The notes beneath the pieces are model-generated. The model worked only from the letters and a program-made list of their open reading frames with translations. It did no database searches and was not told the origin of the DNA. Source: Halobacillus campisalis (GTDB lineage Bacteria > Bacillota > Bacilli > Bacillales > Halobacillaceae). Taken from it: a stretch of DNA of 64,000 nucleotides. Positions 49,926 to 59,557 of this stretch are shown here, one piece after another. The position numbers and the translations under genes were made by a program. Each line of letters opens with the position of its first letter. The stretch's first letter is position 1. The stretch is from assembly GCF_030345335.1 (NCBI RefSeq), contig NZ_JAPVRC010000010.1, forward strand, positions 1-64,000, in the 5' to 3' direction.

Positions 49926-52022
49926 TCAACGATGCTTTAATAATCGCAAACTATTTAAAGTAACTAAAATGGTAGCTCCCATATCAGCAAATATAGCGAT
50001 CCAAAGCGTCAGCCAGCCAGGAATGACGAGAAGCAGCGCCACGAGCTTGATCGCAATGGAAAATGTAATATTCTGCTTTATGATCGAGAGCGTATGGCGG
50101 CTGAGACGGATGGTAAACGGAAGTTTCGATAAATCGTCCTTCATGAAGACGATATCTGCCGTTTCTAAAGCAGTATCCGTTCCCGCTCCACCTAGTGAAG
50201 TACCTATGTCGGCTGTCGCCAGTGCTGGGGCATCATTGACTCCGTCACCGATCATCATTATTTTTCCGTATTTCTTTCGGTACTCTTCGATCGCTTCCAG
50301 CTTCTGCTCAGGCAGGAGTTCAGCTTGATAATCAGAGATCCCGATTTCTTCTGCAAGCGACTGGGCGGTTCTCTTGTTATCACCAGTCAGCATGGTCGTA
50401 CGATTGATCCCGATTTCATGCAGACGCTGAACGATTTCGCGGCTTTCTTTTCGCACACGGTCCTTAATAGCTAATAATGTGTGCAGCGCTTCTGCTGTGC
50501 CTGCGGCAATTACAGTATGGCCTTCTGCCTGCCACTTCTCAATCAACGATGATTGATCCTCATTCAAGTGGCCGTGGAAAAGAGAAGGGGAACCTACATA
50601 GTATGTCTTTCCGCTAATTTGACCTTTTACCCCTCGTCCTGTCATTGACTCAAATTCCTCTACAGGAAGGTTGTAATTTGTTGAATCACTCTCGGCTTTT
50701 TTGACAATAGCTGAAGCGAGAGGGTGGTGCGAGTATTTTTCGATCGCAGCAATCCAGGCCATGTTTTCCGCTGGATTCCCTAGATGGTGGTGAACATCCG
50801 CTACTTCAGGAAATCCTTTTGTCAGGGTACCTGTTTTATCAAAGGCGACCGTTTGTATTGTGCCGGCTTGCTCCAGGTAAACACCGCCCTTGATCAATAC
50901 TCCGTTTTTTGCGGCATTGCCAATTGCCGTCACGATTGATACGGGAGTAGAAATGACTAAAGCGCACGGGCAGCCGACTACAAGCACTGCTAACCCTTGG
51001 TATATCCATGTAGACCACTCAGCTCCCAGTAATAGAGGCGGCAAAACAGCTGTTATTACAGCCACAACGATGATCGCAGGAGTGTAATAATGAGCGAACC
51101 GATCGACGAAATGCTGAGACGGGGCTTTTTCAGATTGTGCCTTTTCCACTAACTCAATGATTTTAGCAAGCTTTGTATTTGAGGAAGTTGAAGAAGCAGT
51201 TACTTCCACGTATCCGTGCTCGTTTAAGGTCCCAGCGAACACCTCATCTCCCACTCCTTTTTGTACAGGAATGGATTCTCCGGTAATCGCGGCCTGGTTG
51301 ATGGAAGAGTTCCCTAATGAAATTTCTCCATCGACAGGGATTTTCTGGCCGGGTTTAATGAGCAGTGTGTCGCCTATGATAATTTCTTTTGAGGCTATTT
51401 CCTGTTCGACTCCGTTGCGTCGTACGAGAGCTCGGTCCGGCGCCATGTTGAATAAAGTTCTGATAGATTCACGGGCTTTGTTCATCGAATTTGATTCCAA
51501 AGCTTCACTGATCGCAAAAAGAATGACGACGACAGCAGCCTCGCCCCATTCTCCTAGAATCGAAGCTCCGATAATAGCGAGAGTCATTAATGTCCTCATA
51601 TCGAAAGTAGCCCGACTGAGATTTTGCAGACCTGTAATGAATAGTCTGGTTCCTCCTGTGAGGATGGCAGCTATGAATAATCCCGTTGTATAAATGGATG
51701 GTTCGCCTGCAGTCCAGAGCACTGTATAAGCCACAATGAGGAAAAATGCAGCCAGTAACTCCCGGAAATATTTTGAGAAAAAGTGAGGGGAGGAAGCAGG
51801 TGATTCCGACTGATCCTCACGAACGCTTAATTTTTCAAAAGCGCCTGCTTTTTCTAGCTGTTGGACAGTCACGTCACCTGAGACCGTGATTTTGGAGGCG
51901 GCAAAGTTCACCTCAGCATGATCTACCCCTCGAATATTCTTGACGTTTTTTTCAAATGTTCCCGCACAGCCGGCACAAGAGAAACCTTCTACGTAGTACG
52001 TTTTTTCAGTTTGTTCAGACAT
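49926..52022 (-). CDS. cadA: Cd/Zn/Pb-exporting P1B-type ATPase
   Basis: A 698-residue heavy-metal ATPase. The N-terminal HMA domain has GFSCAGCAGTF (Cys16/Cys19). The membrane part carries the actuator TGES loop (AAITGESIPVQKG), the CPC motif in VGCPCALVISTP, the phosphorylation DKTGTLTKG, and MMIGDGVNDAPALA. The tail MGATILVTLNSLRLL is typical of CadA/ZntA. It exports Cd, Zn or Pb. The ATG at 52022 overlaps cadC by 8 bp; a longer start at 52040 also lies inside cadC. Confidence 0.93.
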   Translation of the reverse strand: MSEQTEKTYYVEGFSCAGCAGTFEKNVKNIRGVDHAEVNFAASKITVSGDVTVQQLEKAGAFEKLSVREDQSESPASSPHFFSKYFRELLAAFFLIVAYTVLWTAGEPSIYTTGLFIAAILTGGTRLFITGLQNLSRATFDMRTLMTLAIIGASILGEWGEAAVVVILFAISEALESNSMNKARESIRTLFNMAPDRALVRRNGVEQEIASKEIIIGDTLLIKPGQKIPVDGEISLGNSSINQAAITGESIPVQKGVGDEVFAGTLNEHGYVEVTASSTSSNTKLAKIIELVEKAQSEKAPSQHFVDRFAHYYTPAIIVVAVITAVLPPLLLGAEWSTWIYQGLAVLVVGCPCALVISTPVSIVTAIGNAAKNGVLIKGGVYLEQAGTIQTVAFDKTGTLTKGFPEVADVHHHLGNPAENMAWIAAIEKYSHHPLASAIVKKAESDSTNYNLPVEEFESMTGRGVKGQISGKTYYVGSPSLFHGHLNEDQSSLIEKWQAEGHTVIAAGTAEALHTLLAIKDRVRKESREIVQRLHEIGINRTTMLTGDNKRTAQSLAEEIGISDYQAELLPEQKLEAIEEYRKKYGKIMMIGDGVNDAPALATADIGTSLGGAGTDTALETADIVFMKDDLSKLPFTIRLSRHTLSIIKQNITFSIAIKLVALLLVIPGWLTLWIAIFADMGATILVTLNSLRLLKHR

Positions 52023-52380
52023 GGGCGCCACGACCTTCATTTAATTGAAAAGCCATAGTTACCATCTGTTTCACCGTAGGGTCAGCCAACGAGTAATAGA
52101 CAAGCTTGCCTTTCTTTTGCTGTTCCGCTAAGCCGAGCTTCCTTAAGTGGCGAAGATGATGGGACGCGGTAGCGGATGAACCACCGATGATGTTAGCCAC
52201 ATCACACACACAGAGTTCATCTTCGATCGTAAGCGCAAAGGCTATTTTAAGACGCGTCTGATCCGCCAACACCTTGAAGATTTCTGAGGCATTGGGCTGA
52301 AAGTGCTGATCTATTTTGGATTGGACATTATCGACTGTGTCCTGGTGGATACACGTTACGTCACATGTTTCTTTAGGCAT
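52015..52380 (-). CDS. cadC: ArsR-family cadmium/lead repressor (CadC)
   Basis: A 121-residue ArsR/SmtB repressor. The N-terminal CDVTC pair and ELCVCDV on the alpha-3 helix are the four thiol ligands of the Cd/Pb site in CadC. The recognition helix is in SATASHHLRHLRKLGL. Metal binding releases it from DNA. It is the first gene of cadC-cadA and should repress its own promoter through the two palindromes at 52396-52442. ATG 52380 follows AGGGG by 7 nt; earlier in-frame ATGs at 52386 and 52401 are possible. Confidence 0.92.
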   Translation of the reverse strand: MPKETCDVTCIHQDTVDNVQSKIDQHFQPNASEIFKVLADQTRLKIAFALTIEDELCVCDVANIIGGSSATASHHLRHLRKLGLAEQQKKGKLVYYSLADPTVKQMVTMAFQLNEGRGAHV

Positions 52381-52395
52381 ATTCATTCCCCTAAC

Positions 52396-52415
52396 ATTCA
52401 AATGATTGTTTGATT
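52396..52415 (-). promoter_or_regulatory. CadC operator 1
   Basis: ATTCAAATGATTGTTTGATT contains TCAAA-N6-TTTGA, close to the CadC box TTCAAATAAATATTTGAA. It lies just downstream of the -10 element, over the transcription start. Confidence 0.7.
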
Positions 52416-52417
52416 AT

Positions 52418-52447
52418 ATTATATTCAAGTGGTCGTTTGAATGTCAA
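52418..52447 (-). promoter_or_regulatory. cadC-cadA promoter with CadC operator 2 in the spacer
   Basis: On the minus strand TTGACA (52447-52442) and TATAAT (52423-52418), both perfect, are separated by 18 bp. The spacer is occupied by the second operator, ATTCAA-N8-TTGAAT (52423-52442), with perfect 6-bp arms. The operators are centred 27 bp apart. Confidence 0.8.
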
Positions 52448-52550
52448 TGTCAGCCCGCCTTTTTTTGCTGCCTGTGTATGGCTTGTTCGTAATTTTGTGC
52501 TCGTATATTCGTGATAATACAGTATTGTCTAGCGTTAATTCAGGATAGAA

Positions 52551-52576
52551 AAAAAGCCGCATAGGCGGCTTTTTCA
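52551..52576 (-). terminator. Terminator of the BMP-chemoreceptor operon
   Basis: AAAAAGCCGC (52551-52560) and GCGGCTTTTT (52565-52574) form a perfect 10-bp stem with a 4-nt loop and a T-run on the minus strand. Confidence 0.9.
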
Positions 52577-52578
52577 AG

Positions 52579-54297
52579 TTAGCTAGCTTCAGCTCGTACA
52601 TTTTCTGTCTGAAGAAGTTCATCTGTTGGATACTCTTCCTCGAGGTCCCACTGAAAATGCTCCAGATGCTGATTCAATTCGCTAACCATATATTCGAGCT
52701 CATCGGCTTCCTTCCTCAGCTGGTTGAACGCGTGCTGTTGTTCTCCAGCACTTGCTGAGATTTCCTCTGTACCAGCTGCTGTTTGTTCTGTAATCGCACT
52801 TACATTTTCTATGGATGAAGTGATTTGGGAGCTTTGTGATTTAGATTCAACCATACCTTCCACAAGTCCATTCAGCTGTTTGTAAATAGCGTCAACTTGC
52901 GTGTGAATCACTTTAAATGATTTTTCTGAAGCATTAAGTGACTGGTGCTGTTGTTTTGTAAGCTCCATGGTTTCATGCATTTCTTTTTCAATGGTGGTTA
53001 CACCAGTTTTGATTTGCTGGACCATCGTTGAAATCTGTCCGGTAGCTTTTGTGGATTGGTCAGCAAGTTTTCTAACTTCTTCTGCTACGACTGCAAAACC
53101 TTTTCCGTGTTCACCGGCACGAGCCGCTTCGATCGCAGCATTCAATGCCAGCAGGTTTGTCTGCTCAGCGATATCATTTACAAGCTTGACCGTCATTTCA
53201 ATTTGATCTGTATAGCCGATAAAATCATTCACCGAGTTCTCGACGTTGGTGATGGATTGAGTGTTTTTCTCCATGACGATTCGCTGATCTTCAATAGCAG
53301 ATTGACCATCTTCTGCGGAAGATAAAGCTTGCGTGCTTTTTTCAGAAGCTTTTTTACTTTCTTCCGTATTCATTTCAAAACTTCGGTTCATATTTTCCAT
53401 TAAGGAAGCGACGTCCTGGATATCCTGTGAAATAGACTGACTTCCCTGGGCAAGCTCATCAGTGGAGCTAGTTACCTGTTCGGTCACCTCAGACAGCCCG
53501 TTCATTTCATGATTAAGTTTAGAGCTGAACTTCTCTACATTATTTCCGATACGATGCACCGATTGCACGGTAGAGGTAAGGTTTCTGATCATTACCTGAA
53601 ATGCCTGCTTCAGCTGCCCGATTTCGTCTTTTTCTTTATCTGACGTTTCAATCCTGGTCGTTAAATCTCCTTCTGCTACACGAGAGGCTTGCCTTGCCAG
53701 TTCCTGTAATGGTTTGGCGATTGATTTAGTCAAACGGGAAGTGGAGAAGATGGAGCTGGCGATCAAAACTACAGCAGCTACAACCGCAAATAATATCAAA
53801 CTGCGGATATCATCCGCTTGAGCTGCCACTTTGTTGTCATACCACGTCTGAGCTTCTCTTTGCAGCATATACATGTCGTTTATGATGCCTGAAGTACGGG
53901 AAGCCTGGCGTTGCACTTCGTTACGGTCTTCACTCTCAAGTGCCGCTGCTGCCGTTTGCTGCCAGTCTTCATATTTACTTTCGGCCTGCTCATACCATTG
54001 TTCCTGAGCTGGCGTCTGAACCATAGATTCCAGGCTCCCAAAGGCTTCATCTGTTACTTCAATTTGAGTAAGAGCTTCATCTTTCGTAGCTGCGGAAGGA
54101 CTGAAGCCATATGTATCTAATGCTTGCTCAACAGAAATGAGCTGGCTGTTCACTTCCTTACCTTCTAATAAGAATTGCACATCCTCATTAGTAGAACTTT
54201 CAAAGCTGAACATCTGGAAAATAATATAAGAGATAAGCAATAAACCTAAAAGCAAGGGAAGCAGCGTGAGCGTATATAACCTTTTGCCTATCGTCAT
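52579..54297 (-). CDS. Methyl-accepting chemotaxis protein
   Basis: A 572-residue transmembrane chemoreceptor. TM1 (about 10-30), an extracytoplasmic helical sensor domain (about 32-165), TM2 (about 168-188), HAMP (about 190-245, [26 protein letters not shown]), and the cytoplasmic coiled coil with the conserved tip [36 protein letters not shown]. It relays ligand binding to CheA/CheW. Its start overlaps the stop of the BMP lipoprotein gene by 4 bp, so the binding protein probably presents ligand to it. Confidence 0.93.
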   Translation of the reverse strand: MTIGKRLYTLTLLPLLLGLLLISYIIFQMFSFESSTNEDVQFLLEGKEVNSQLISVEQALDTYGFSPSAATKDEALTQIEVTDEAFGSLESMVQTPAQEQWYEQAESKYEDWQQTAAAALESEDRNEVQRQASRTSGIINDMYMLQREAQTWYDNKVAAQADDIRSLILFAVVAAVVLIASSIFSTSRLTKSIAKPLQELARQASRVAEGDLTTRIETSDKEKDEIGQLKQAFQVMIRNLTSTVQSVHRIGNNVEKFSSKLNHEMNGLSEVTEQVTSSTDELAQGSQSISQDIQDVASLMENMNRSFEMNTEESKKASEKSTQALSSAEDGQSAIEDQRIVMEKNTQSITNVENSVNDFIGYTDQIEMTVKLVNDIAEQTNLLALNAAIEAARAGEHGKGFAVVAEEVRKLADQSTKATGQISTMVQQIKTGVTTIEKEMHETMELTKQQHQSLNASEKSFKVIHTQVDAIYKQLNGLVEGMVESKSQSSQITSSIENVSAITEQTAAGTEEISASAGEQQHAFNQLRKEADELEYMVSELNQHLEHFQWDLEEEYPTDELLQTENVRAEAS

Positions 54298-55241
54298 TGG
54301 GCAACCTCCTCATCCATACGGTTCTGCTCTTCATCAGTCAATTCAATCAGACGGATTGGCGCAAGACCGACACCTTCTTCTTCAATGCCGAGTTCTTTTA
54401 AACCACCCTCTAAAGATTCGCCTTCCACAAGCTGAGCCATCACATCATAAAGAGCGACGTTCAAGTTTTTAATCATTGAAGATACGACAGCATCCTCTGC
54501 GACATAGTATTGATCACTGTCAGCGCCGAATGCGTAGATCCCTTGTTCTTGAGCCTCTTTCATCACACCGACACCTGTAAATCCGGCGGCGTGGAATATG
54601 TAGTCTGCCTCTTTTTCTACCATAGATCCAACGATGTCAGCGCCTTTTTTATCATCATCGAATGTCTCCGCATATTCGATCAGCACCTCTGCCTCTGAAT
54701 TGACTTCAGCCACACCATCGCGAAAACCCGTTTCGAAACGTTCGACCACCTCAATCTGTTCCCCGCCGACAAAACCGACCACATTCGACTCTGTTTTCAT
54801 GCCGGCAAGCAGACCAATTAAATAACTGCCTTCATCCTCTTTAAACGTGATTGATGTCACATTTTCGAACTCTGAAACGGCATCAATCAACACATAATGC
54901 TGCTCAGGATACTTTTCAGCTAACGTATCTATGGAATCCTGCGAATCATAACCAAGCCCGATAATAACATCATGTCCCTGATCAATTAATTCTTCCATGT
55001 CTCCTTTGAAATCTCCTTCAAAAGGTTCCCGATAATCGAAGGTGATGCCAAGTTCGTCCCTGGCTTGCTCCAGTCCTTGAAATGCCGAGTCGCTAAACGA
55101 ATCGTCACCAAGCCCGCTTTCCGTAACGAGCAGGCCGGCACTGATTCCATCAGCTGTGCTCGCAGACTCTGCTTCCCCTTTACTACACCCCATCAACGCT
55201 AGACATAAAATGATGAAACCTATACATCCTCGTTTACTCAT
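54294..55241 (-). CDS. BMP-family substrate-binding lipoprotein
   Basis: A 315-residue lipoprotein (lipobox ALMGCS, Cys19) of the basic membrane protein / PnrA / Med family. Features are [74 protein letters not shown] and the helix [21 protein letters not shown]. Family members bind nucleosides or, in Med, act without a transporter. No ABC permease genes adjoin; the partner gene is a chemoreceptor. Thus a sensory role is more likely than uptake. Confidence 0.87.
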   Translation of the reverse strand: MSKRGCIGFIILCLALMGCSKGEAESASTADGISAGLLVTESGLGDDSFSDSAFQGLEQARDELGITFDYREPFEGDFKGDMEELIDQGHDVIIGLGYDSQDSIDTLAEKYPEQHYVLIDAVSEFENVTSITFKEDEGSYLIGLLAGMKTESNVVGFVGGEQIEVVERFETGFRDGVAEVNSEAEVLIEYAETFDDDKKGADIVGSMVEKEADYIFHAAGFTGVGVMKEAQEQGIYAFGADSDQYYVAEDAVVSSMIKNLNVALYDVMAQLVEGESLEGGLKELGIEEEGVGLAPIRLIELTDEEQNRMDEEVAQ

Positions 55242-55318
55242 GGTGCCCCCTCCTTCTGTAAGATGTCTGACAAACTAATTATCGGTTAATTTTGGAAAAA
55301 ATTAAGTTACAGAATATA

Positions 55319-55353
55319 AAAAAGAGCGATGAAATGAATCATCGCTCTTTTTA
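55319..55353 (-). terminator. Terminator of the VOC gene
   Basis: AAAAAGAGCGATGA (55319-55332) and TCATCGCTCTTTTT (55339-55352) form a perfect 14-bp stem; the minus strand ends in T5. Confidence 0.9.
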
Positions 55354-55360
55354 TGGTCAT

Positions 55361-56038
55361 CTATAATTGGAAGGTATCGAACTGAACGAATATGTGCTGC
55401 CCTTTAGTGAGGATAAGCTCCCCGTTTTGTAACGGCCAACGATAGGTCAATTGGAAAGGCTCTTCCATGTTTTTAAGCTGGAACGTGTGTACGAGTGCTT
55501 CTTTGAAGCGTTCAATTTCCTCCGTCCCTATGGACAGTGACTGGAACTTTTCTGCATTAATGTCGGAAGCCTGACTGGGTTCATTTACACCTTCCCATTC
55601 GATCAGGAAAGGGAGGGGAGGGAGGCCGTCTGGTCCTTTAGGAAAAAGCATCCTCCATTTTAAAACCGAACCATCCGGCCGCATCCTTTCACCTGGAAAT
55701 GGACCAGTATACGCTATGTTCTGTGATCGGAAATAGCTGATATATCCATCCATATCGGTAGTACGCAGCGCAAATTGAAAAGGGCCCATATTACCTTGGT
55801 CAAACGTTTGTTTAAACTGCTGAATCAGCGGATTATCTGATTGAGAAGCTGTATCGGGATGCTGTAAGCCTAACCATTCGATATAATTCCGATTGGAAAA
55901 ATAGCATAATTCATTGAAGGTGCCCCAATTTTCATGATGTCCGCCAGGAACCCCGGTCAAATTATATTTCTCTGTCAGCTGTCTCCGGTCATTGAGGGGA
56001 TGTTCGGAAGCAACGACGATATGGTCGAAAGCAAGCAT
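55361..56038 (-). CDS. VOC-superfamily protein (glyoxalase-like)
   Basis: 225 residues, starting MLAFDHIVVASEHPLNDRRQLTEKYNLTGVPGGHHENWGTFNELCYF, which is the glyoxalase-like domain signature. YIEWLGLQ and LPFLIEWEG give the two half-sites. The reaction is unknown. ATG 56038 lies 8 nt after AAGGAG; the GTG at 56047 is less likely. The gene lies directly behind the repeat-interrupted membrane gene, and that gene's present frame overlaps its start by 64 bp. Confidence 0.82.
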   Translation of the reverse strand: MLAFDHIVVASEHPLNDRRQLTEKYNLTGVPGGHHENWGTFNELCYFSNRNYIEWLGLQHPDTASQSDNPLIQQFKQTFDQGNMGPFQFALRTTDMDGYISYFRSQNIAYTGPFPGERMRPDGSVLKWRMLFPKGPDGLPPLPFLIEWEGVNEPSQASDINAEKFQSLSIGTEEIERFKEALVHTFQLKNMEEPFQLTYRWPLQNGELILTKGQHIFVQFDTFQL

Positions 56039-57087
56039 TTGAACCACTCCTTAGGATCTTTTGGCGGGTTTTCCCTTTTTGATTTGTTTTTGGTTTCATC
56101 TCTCGGGTAACCCAGCGACCAGCTGATTATACGAAGTATTGTTATCATAATGAGCATGCAAACTAGAGAAATGGAAAAGATTTCTCCTAAGCTAAACCCA
56201 TGATTTTTTAGAACTTGTAGAGCGAGAGAACCGATTACAGTTATAGGAAACAAAATCATTCCATCTATCTTGTCGTTAGGCTATGTTAAAGTTCCGTGTT
56301 GATATTCAAATAAGCTCCCTATTCTTGAAGACTCAGTTTCGAGGCTTTTGTATGAGGGTATGGTGGCTTTAGAAAACGGATCGCTTTCCGTGGGCATGTG
56401 GTGAGCTTCCTCAGGCTTCGCCTTCCGGGATCTCACCGATCATGTACATCCCACAGGAGTCTCACCGTTTTCTAAAGCCACCATCCGATTGGAAGGCGCT
56501 CGAAACTATACCAAGTTTAAAAATAGTAGCCACTGATTGAAAATACTTGAAAACACCGTGTATTCCATGAGTCTAACCTTTTTTGGAACTTCTTGCTTTT
56601 GCGAGGATAACGGAAAGATTTTTTGCAGTGCTTCACATAAAAAAATAACTGCTCTTTAGTGATAACCAGCGAGACTGTGATATGCAAGAAAATGTTTGGA
56701 ACTACCTTAAAGTACAGGTTTTATAACTAAAATTCTATAGCCATACCACTGGAATTTAATACTCACATTATTACTTAGAAGGTTCTTTTTACAGCGATTT
56801 CGAGAAGCACATCTATAGTAAGGGGCGGTGGGGAATGGTGAAGACTCCTGTGGGAAGAGAGTGCTTAGTGAGATCCCGCAGGACGGGACTTCCGAGGAAG
56901 CTCACCGCGCTCCCACGGAAAGCGAGCCATTCCCCGCCGACCCTATCCACTCAACAAATGTCTCGAAATCGAGTCTTCGACTAACCTGTCATATTGTTGA
57001 ATAACTCAATTATCAACATCGACAACCACCTTTAACATAGCCTATCGTTAAAAAAGGATAGAAAAGAATTCGTCCGATCTTTTTCAT
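55975..57087 (-). pseudogene. Small membrane-protein gene split by a repeat element
   Basis: The minus strand has a start at 57087 (after GGAGGGG): MKKIGRILFYPFLT, then the 768-bp repeat 57044-56277, then an open frame continuing DKIDGMILFPITVIGSLALQ and on to 55975. Joining the two at the duplicated TCGT gives one gene with a 1-base frame difference at a run of six T. The protein would have about two TM helices and a basic/Pro-rich tail. Its last 64 bp overlap the next gene, so a further lesion near the end is possible. The family is not recognised. Confidence 0.6.
56277..57044. mobile_element. Full-length family I element with terminal inverted repeats
   Basis: TAGGCTATGTTAAAG (56277-56291) and its exact complement (57030-57044) form 15-bp terminal inverted repeats. 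TCGT stands directly outside both ends (56273-56276 and 57045-57048), a likely target duplication. Inside are module B (arms at 56360-56379 and 56465-56484, perfect 20-bp pairing), a spacer of about 300 bp (56485-56810), and module A (about 56822-56942). No protein of transposase length is encoded, so movement must be non-autonomous. It interrupts a membrane-protein gene. Confidence 0.85.
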
Positions 57088-57169
57088 ATAAATCCCCTCC
57101 AGTTATAAAAGGTGATTTTAGAACAAATTTGATGGCATAGAAACCACTAATTAAGGCTTTCTAATCCGA

Positions 57170-58180
57170 TCAACTACGTCGTGTAACAGAATTTAATTCA
57201 AAAGCTTCCGCTAACAAACGATAAGAGGTTAACCTTGCTTCAAACGGAGAAATAATAGTATTCACAATTACTTCATCGACTTTATAGTAGGCAGCCAATT
57301 CTTCAATATCTTCTTTCACTTTGTCAGGCGGTCCGACGATGATACGGTTTCTATTTTCTTGGATTTGTTTTTCTTCATGCCACGTATAAGAATAATTCAG
57401 AGCATCCTCGGGTGTAGGGAAATTATGCCGGATACCGCCCTGCTCTATTTTCAATATGGCCAAGTCAAGACTTCCGGCCAAATATTCTGCTCGTTCCATT
57501 GTTTCGGCGCACACGACGAATACGGATACGTTCCCGGATGGTTTGTCCTGTTGGATTGATGGGGAGAAATAATCGTAATACCGCTGCATCGCTTTCGTGC
57601 CTCCGTATCCATTGATAAAGTGAGCGAAGGAGTATGAAACCCCGCTCTCTGCAGCCACTCTTGCGCTCGTACCGCTTGAACCGAGCATCCAAATCGGCGG
57701 AGTCGTCTTGCCTTGGGGTGAAGCGTGGATCCCCATGTCATGAGGGTCATCTCCATGCAGATAGGCCATCAGTTCTTCTACTTGTGCGGGGTACCCTTCA
57801 ATAGAAGGGAATTCACCACGATTCAAAGCTAGGTTTACGTTTGGAACTCCCCCCGGGGCGCGTCCTACTCCGAGATCTATCCTTCCCGGGTATAGCGTCT
57901 CGAGTACGCGGAAGACTTCTGCGATTTTAAAAGCACTGTAATGGGGAAGGAGTATCCCTCCCGTTCCGATGCGGATATTTTTTGTTTCATTGGCCAAATG
58001 AGTGACTAGAATTTCAGGTGAGGAACCTGCGAGACTGGTCGTGCTATGATGTTCTGATACCCAAAAACGGTGATACCCGAGCTCGTCAGTTAATTTGGCA
58101 AGCTCTGTTGTTTGCTGAAGTGCGTCTTGTGGTGTCATCCCTGATAGAATCGGGGATTGATCGAGTACACTTAATTTCAT
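57170..58180 (-). CDS. LLM-class flavin-dependent oxidoreductase
   Basis: A 336-residue luciferase-like (MsnO8 type) monooxygenase: LSVLDQSPILSGMTPQDALQQTTELAKLTDELGYHRFWVSEHH is the family N-terminus; GTGGILLPHYSAFKIAEVFRVLETLYPGRIDLGVGRAPGG is the FMN/substrate core. It uses reduced FMN and oxygen on an unknown substrate. AAAGGGGAC precedes the ATG. The gene stands alone downstream of the YknX-like gene, with an 87-bp gap. Confidence 0.9.
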   Translation of the reverse strand: MKLSVLDQSPILSGMTPQDALQQTTELAKLTDELGYHRFWVSEHHSTTSLAGSSPEILVTHLANETKNIRIGTGGILLPHYSAFKIAEVFRVLETLYPGRIDLGVGRAPGGVPNVNLALNRGEFPSIEGYPAQVEELMAYLHGDDPHDMGIHASPQGKTTPPIWMLGSSGTSARVAAESGVSYSFAHFINGYGGTKAMQRYYDYFSPSIQQDKPSGNVSVFVVCAETMERAEYLAGSLDLAILKIEQGGIRHNFPTPEDALNYSYTWHEEKQIQENRNRIIVGPPDKVKEDIEELAAYYKVDEVIVNTIISPFEARLTSYRLLAEAFELNSVTRRS

Positions 58181-58267
58181 TAAGATAGTCCCCTTTTACC
58201 GATAATCTACTATATCCACTTTATATCGTGGCACGAGGCTATCTATTTTGCAAAAGCTTTGCTAGTT

Positions 58268-59545
58268 TTAGCGATTTAGAAGGCCGAGCAGAATATTCTC
58301 TTTCATTTGCGCGCTGAAATTCTGGAAGATTTCTTTATATTTCAGGTTTTGACTATCAATCGGTGTGATGAAAATTGTTCCATTTTGAAATTGGTCTTTG
58401 CGTTCCTTTGCAAGCTGGGCAGGATAGTCGAGTCCATCAATGATTTCTATTTTGTCATCCTCTTGAAGTCCTGTTTCCAATGTGCGTTTTCTTAAGATAC
58501 CTTCATTCGTCATTTCCCAGGCATAAAGATTTTTATCAGTGACAAGTGTCTCCTCAAAGGCTGTAACAGCTTCAAGTGACTGGTCGGTGACCACTTCCAC
58601 GTCCGCGTGGTATCCAGTTTTGACTTTGTCATCGATATCCGTCAAAGCAATTTCAAATGGGTATTGGCTTACTTTGTCTACATGGGCGTGTTCTGATACG
58701 GAAGCGAGTTGGTCAATCGTGCCTGTCAGTTCCACATCATCCAGGTCATCTGTCATGATTCTTGCTTCCATATCTTCCTCAATGACTTTATGATCCTCTT
58801 CATTGACCTCTCCTTCGACTTTCAACTCTGCGGAAGACAAGGTCAATAGCGGCGACTGTAAATTTTCAGAGCGTTCGGTCACAAACCCATCTATTGCGCT
58901 GGTCACTGTAATTGTCTGGCCGATGGAAGTAAGCTCATTCAGCTGGTCTTCCACCATCGTCAATTCGGCTTCTTTCTGGGAACGTTCTTTTTCCTGGGCA
59001 GCGATCGCTTCCTCTTTGAGCAATTCCGCTTCAACTGTAGAATTTTCTTCTGCCGTTTCCTCAAGCTCGTTCTCCAGGTCTTCCTCTTCTTCCAGTTCAC
59101 CAAAAGGGTTGAAGGAAGTATCGTTACTGCTTTCTTCTTCGATTGTGTAATTTTCTAATTCGCTCACATATGTATCAATGGCGTCTATTTCGCTTTGAAT
59201 CTTTGCAGCAGTTTGCTCGAGTTCCGTGGATTGCGCCTCGTAATCCACGACTTCGTACGAGTACAATTCATCTCCTTCATTCACTTCATCTCCGACTTCG
59301 ACTGAAAACTCCTGGAATGCCCCAGTTTGTTCGTCGAAATAAACGGGAGATGCATCTGCAGATGAGAATACGCCGCGCAGTTCAATGGTCTCCTCAAGGT
59401 CAGAGATGAAGGTCCCTGACCATTCTGAGACGAAAGATTTTCTTTCTACTTTTTGCTGGGAATCGAAATACAGTAGAAGGCTGTTCGCAGCCACAAAGAT
59501 AAATACGCTGATCCCGATCCACCAAGTTTTGCGTGATGATTTCAT
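58268..59545 (-). CDS. HlyD/RND-type membrane-fusion protein (YknX-like)
   Basis: An N-terminal anchor (about 10-28) is followed by a biotinyl-lipoyl-like half (FSVEVGDEVNEGDELYSYEV), a very acidic coiled-coil hairpin (about 105-210, rich in Glu), the second lipoyl half (AIDGFVTERSENLQSPLLTLSS) and a beta-barrel. Such adaptors link a membrane transporter to the exterior. Together with the gene upstream this resembles YknX of B. subtilis YknWXYZ, but the ABC partners YknY and YknZ are absent here. ATG 59545 is 8 nt after AAAGGA; 59554 is also possible. Confidence 0.8.
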   Translation of the reverse strand: MKSSRKTWWIGISVFIFVAANSLLLYFDSQQKVERKSFVSEWSGTFISDLEETIELRGVFSSADASPVYFDEQTGAFQEFSVEVGDEVNEGDELYSYEVVDYEAQSTELEQTAAKIQSEIDAIDTYVSELENYTIEEESSNDTSFNPFGELEEEEDLENELEETAEENSTVEAELLKEEAIAAQEKERSQKEAELTMVEDQLNELTSIGQTITVTSAIDGFVTERSENLQSPLLTLSSAELKVEGEVNEEDHKVIEEDMEARIMTDDLDDVELTGTIDQLASVSEHAHVDKVSQYPFEIALTDIDDKVKTGYHADVEVVTDQSLEAVTAFEETLVTDKNLYAWEMTNEGILRKRTLETGLQEDDKIEIIDGLDYPAQLAKERKDQFQNGTIFITPIDSQNLKYKEIFQNFSAQMKENILLGLLNR

Positions 59546-59557
59546 AAGCTTCATCCT

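Noticed and set aside
52425-52622. 65-codon minus-strand frame between cadC and the chemoreceptor gene
   Set aside because: It covers the CadC operators, the promoter and the terminator; no ribosome binding site or domain.
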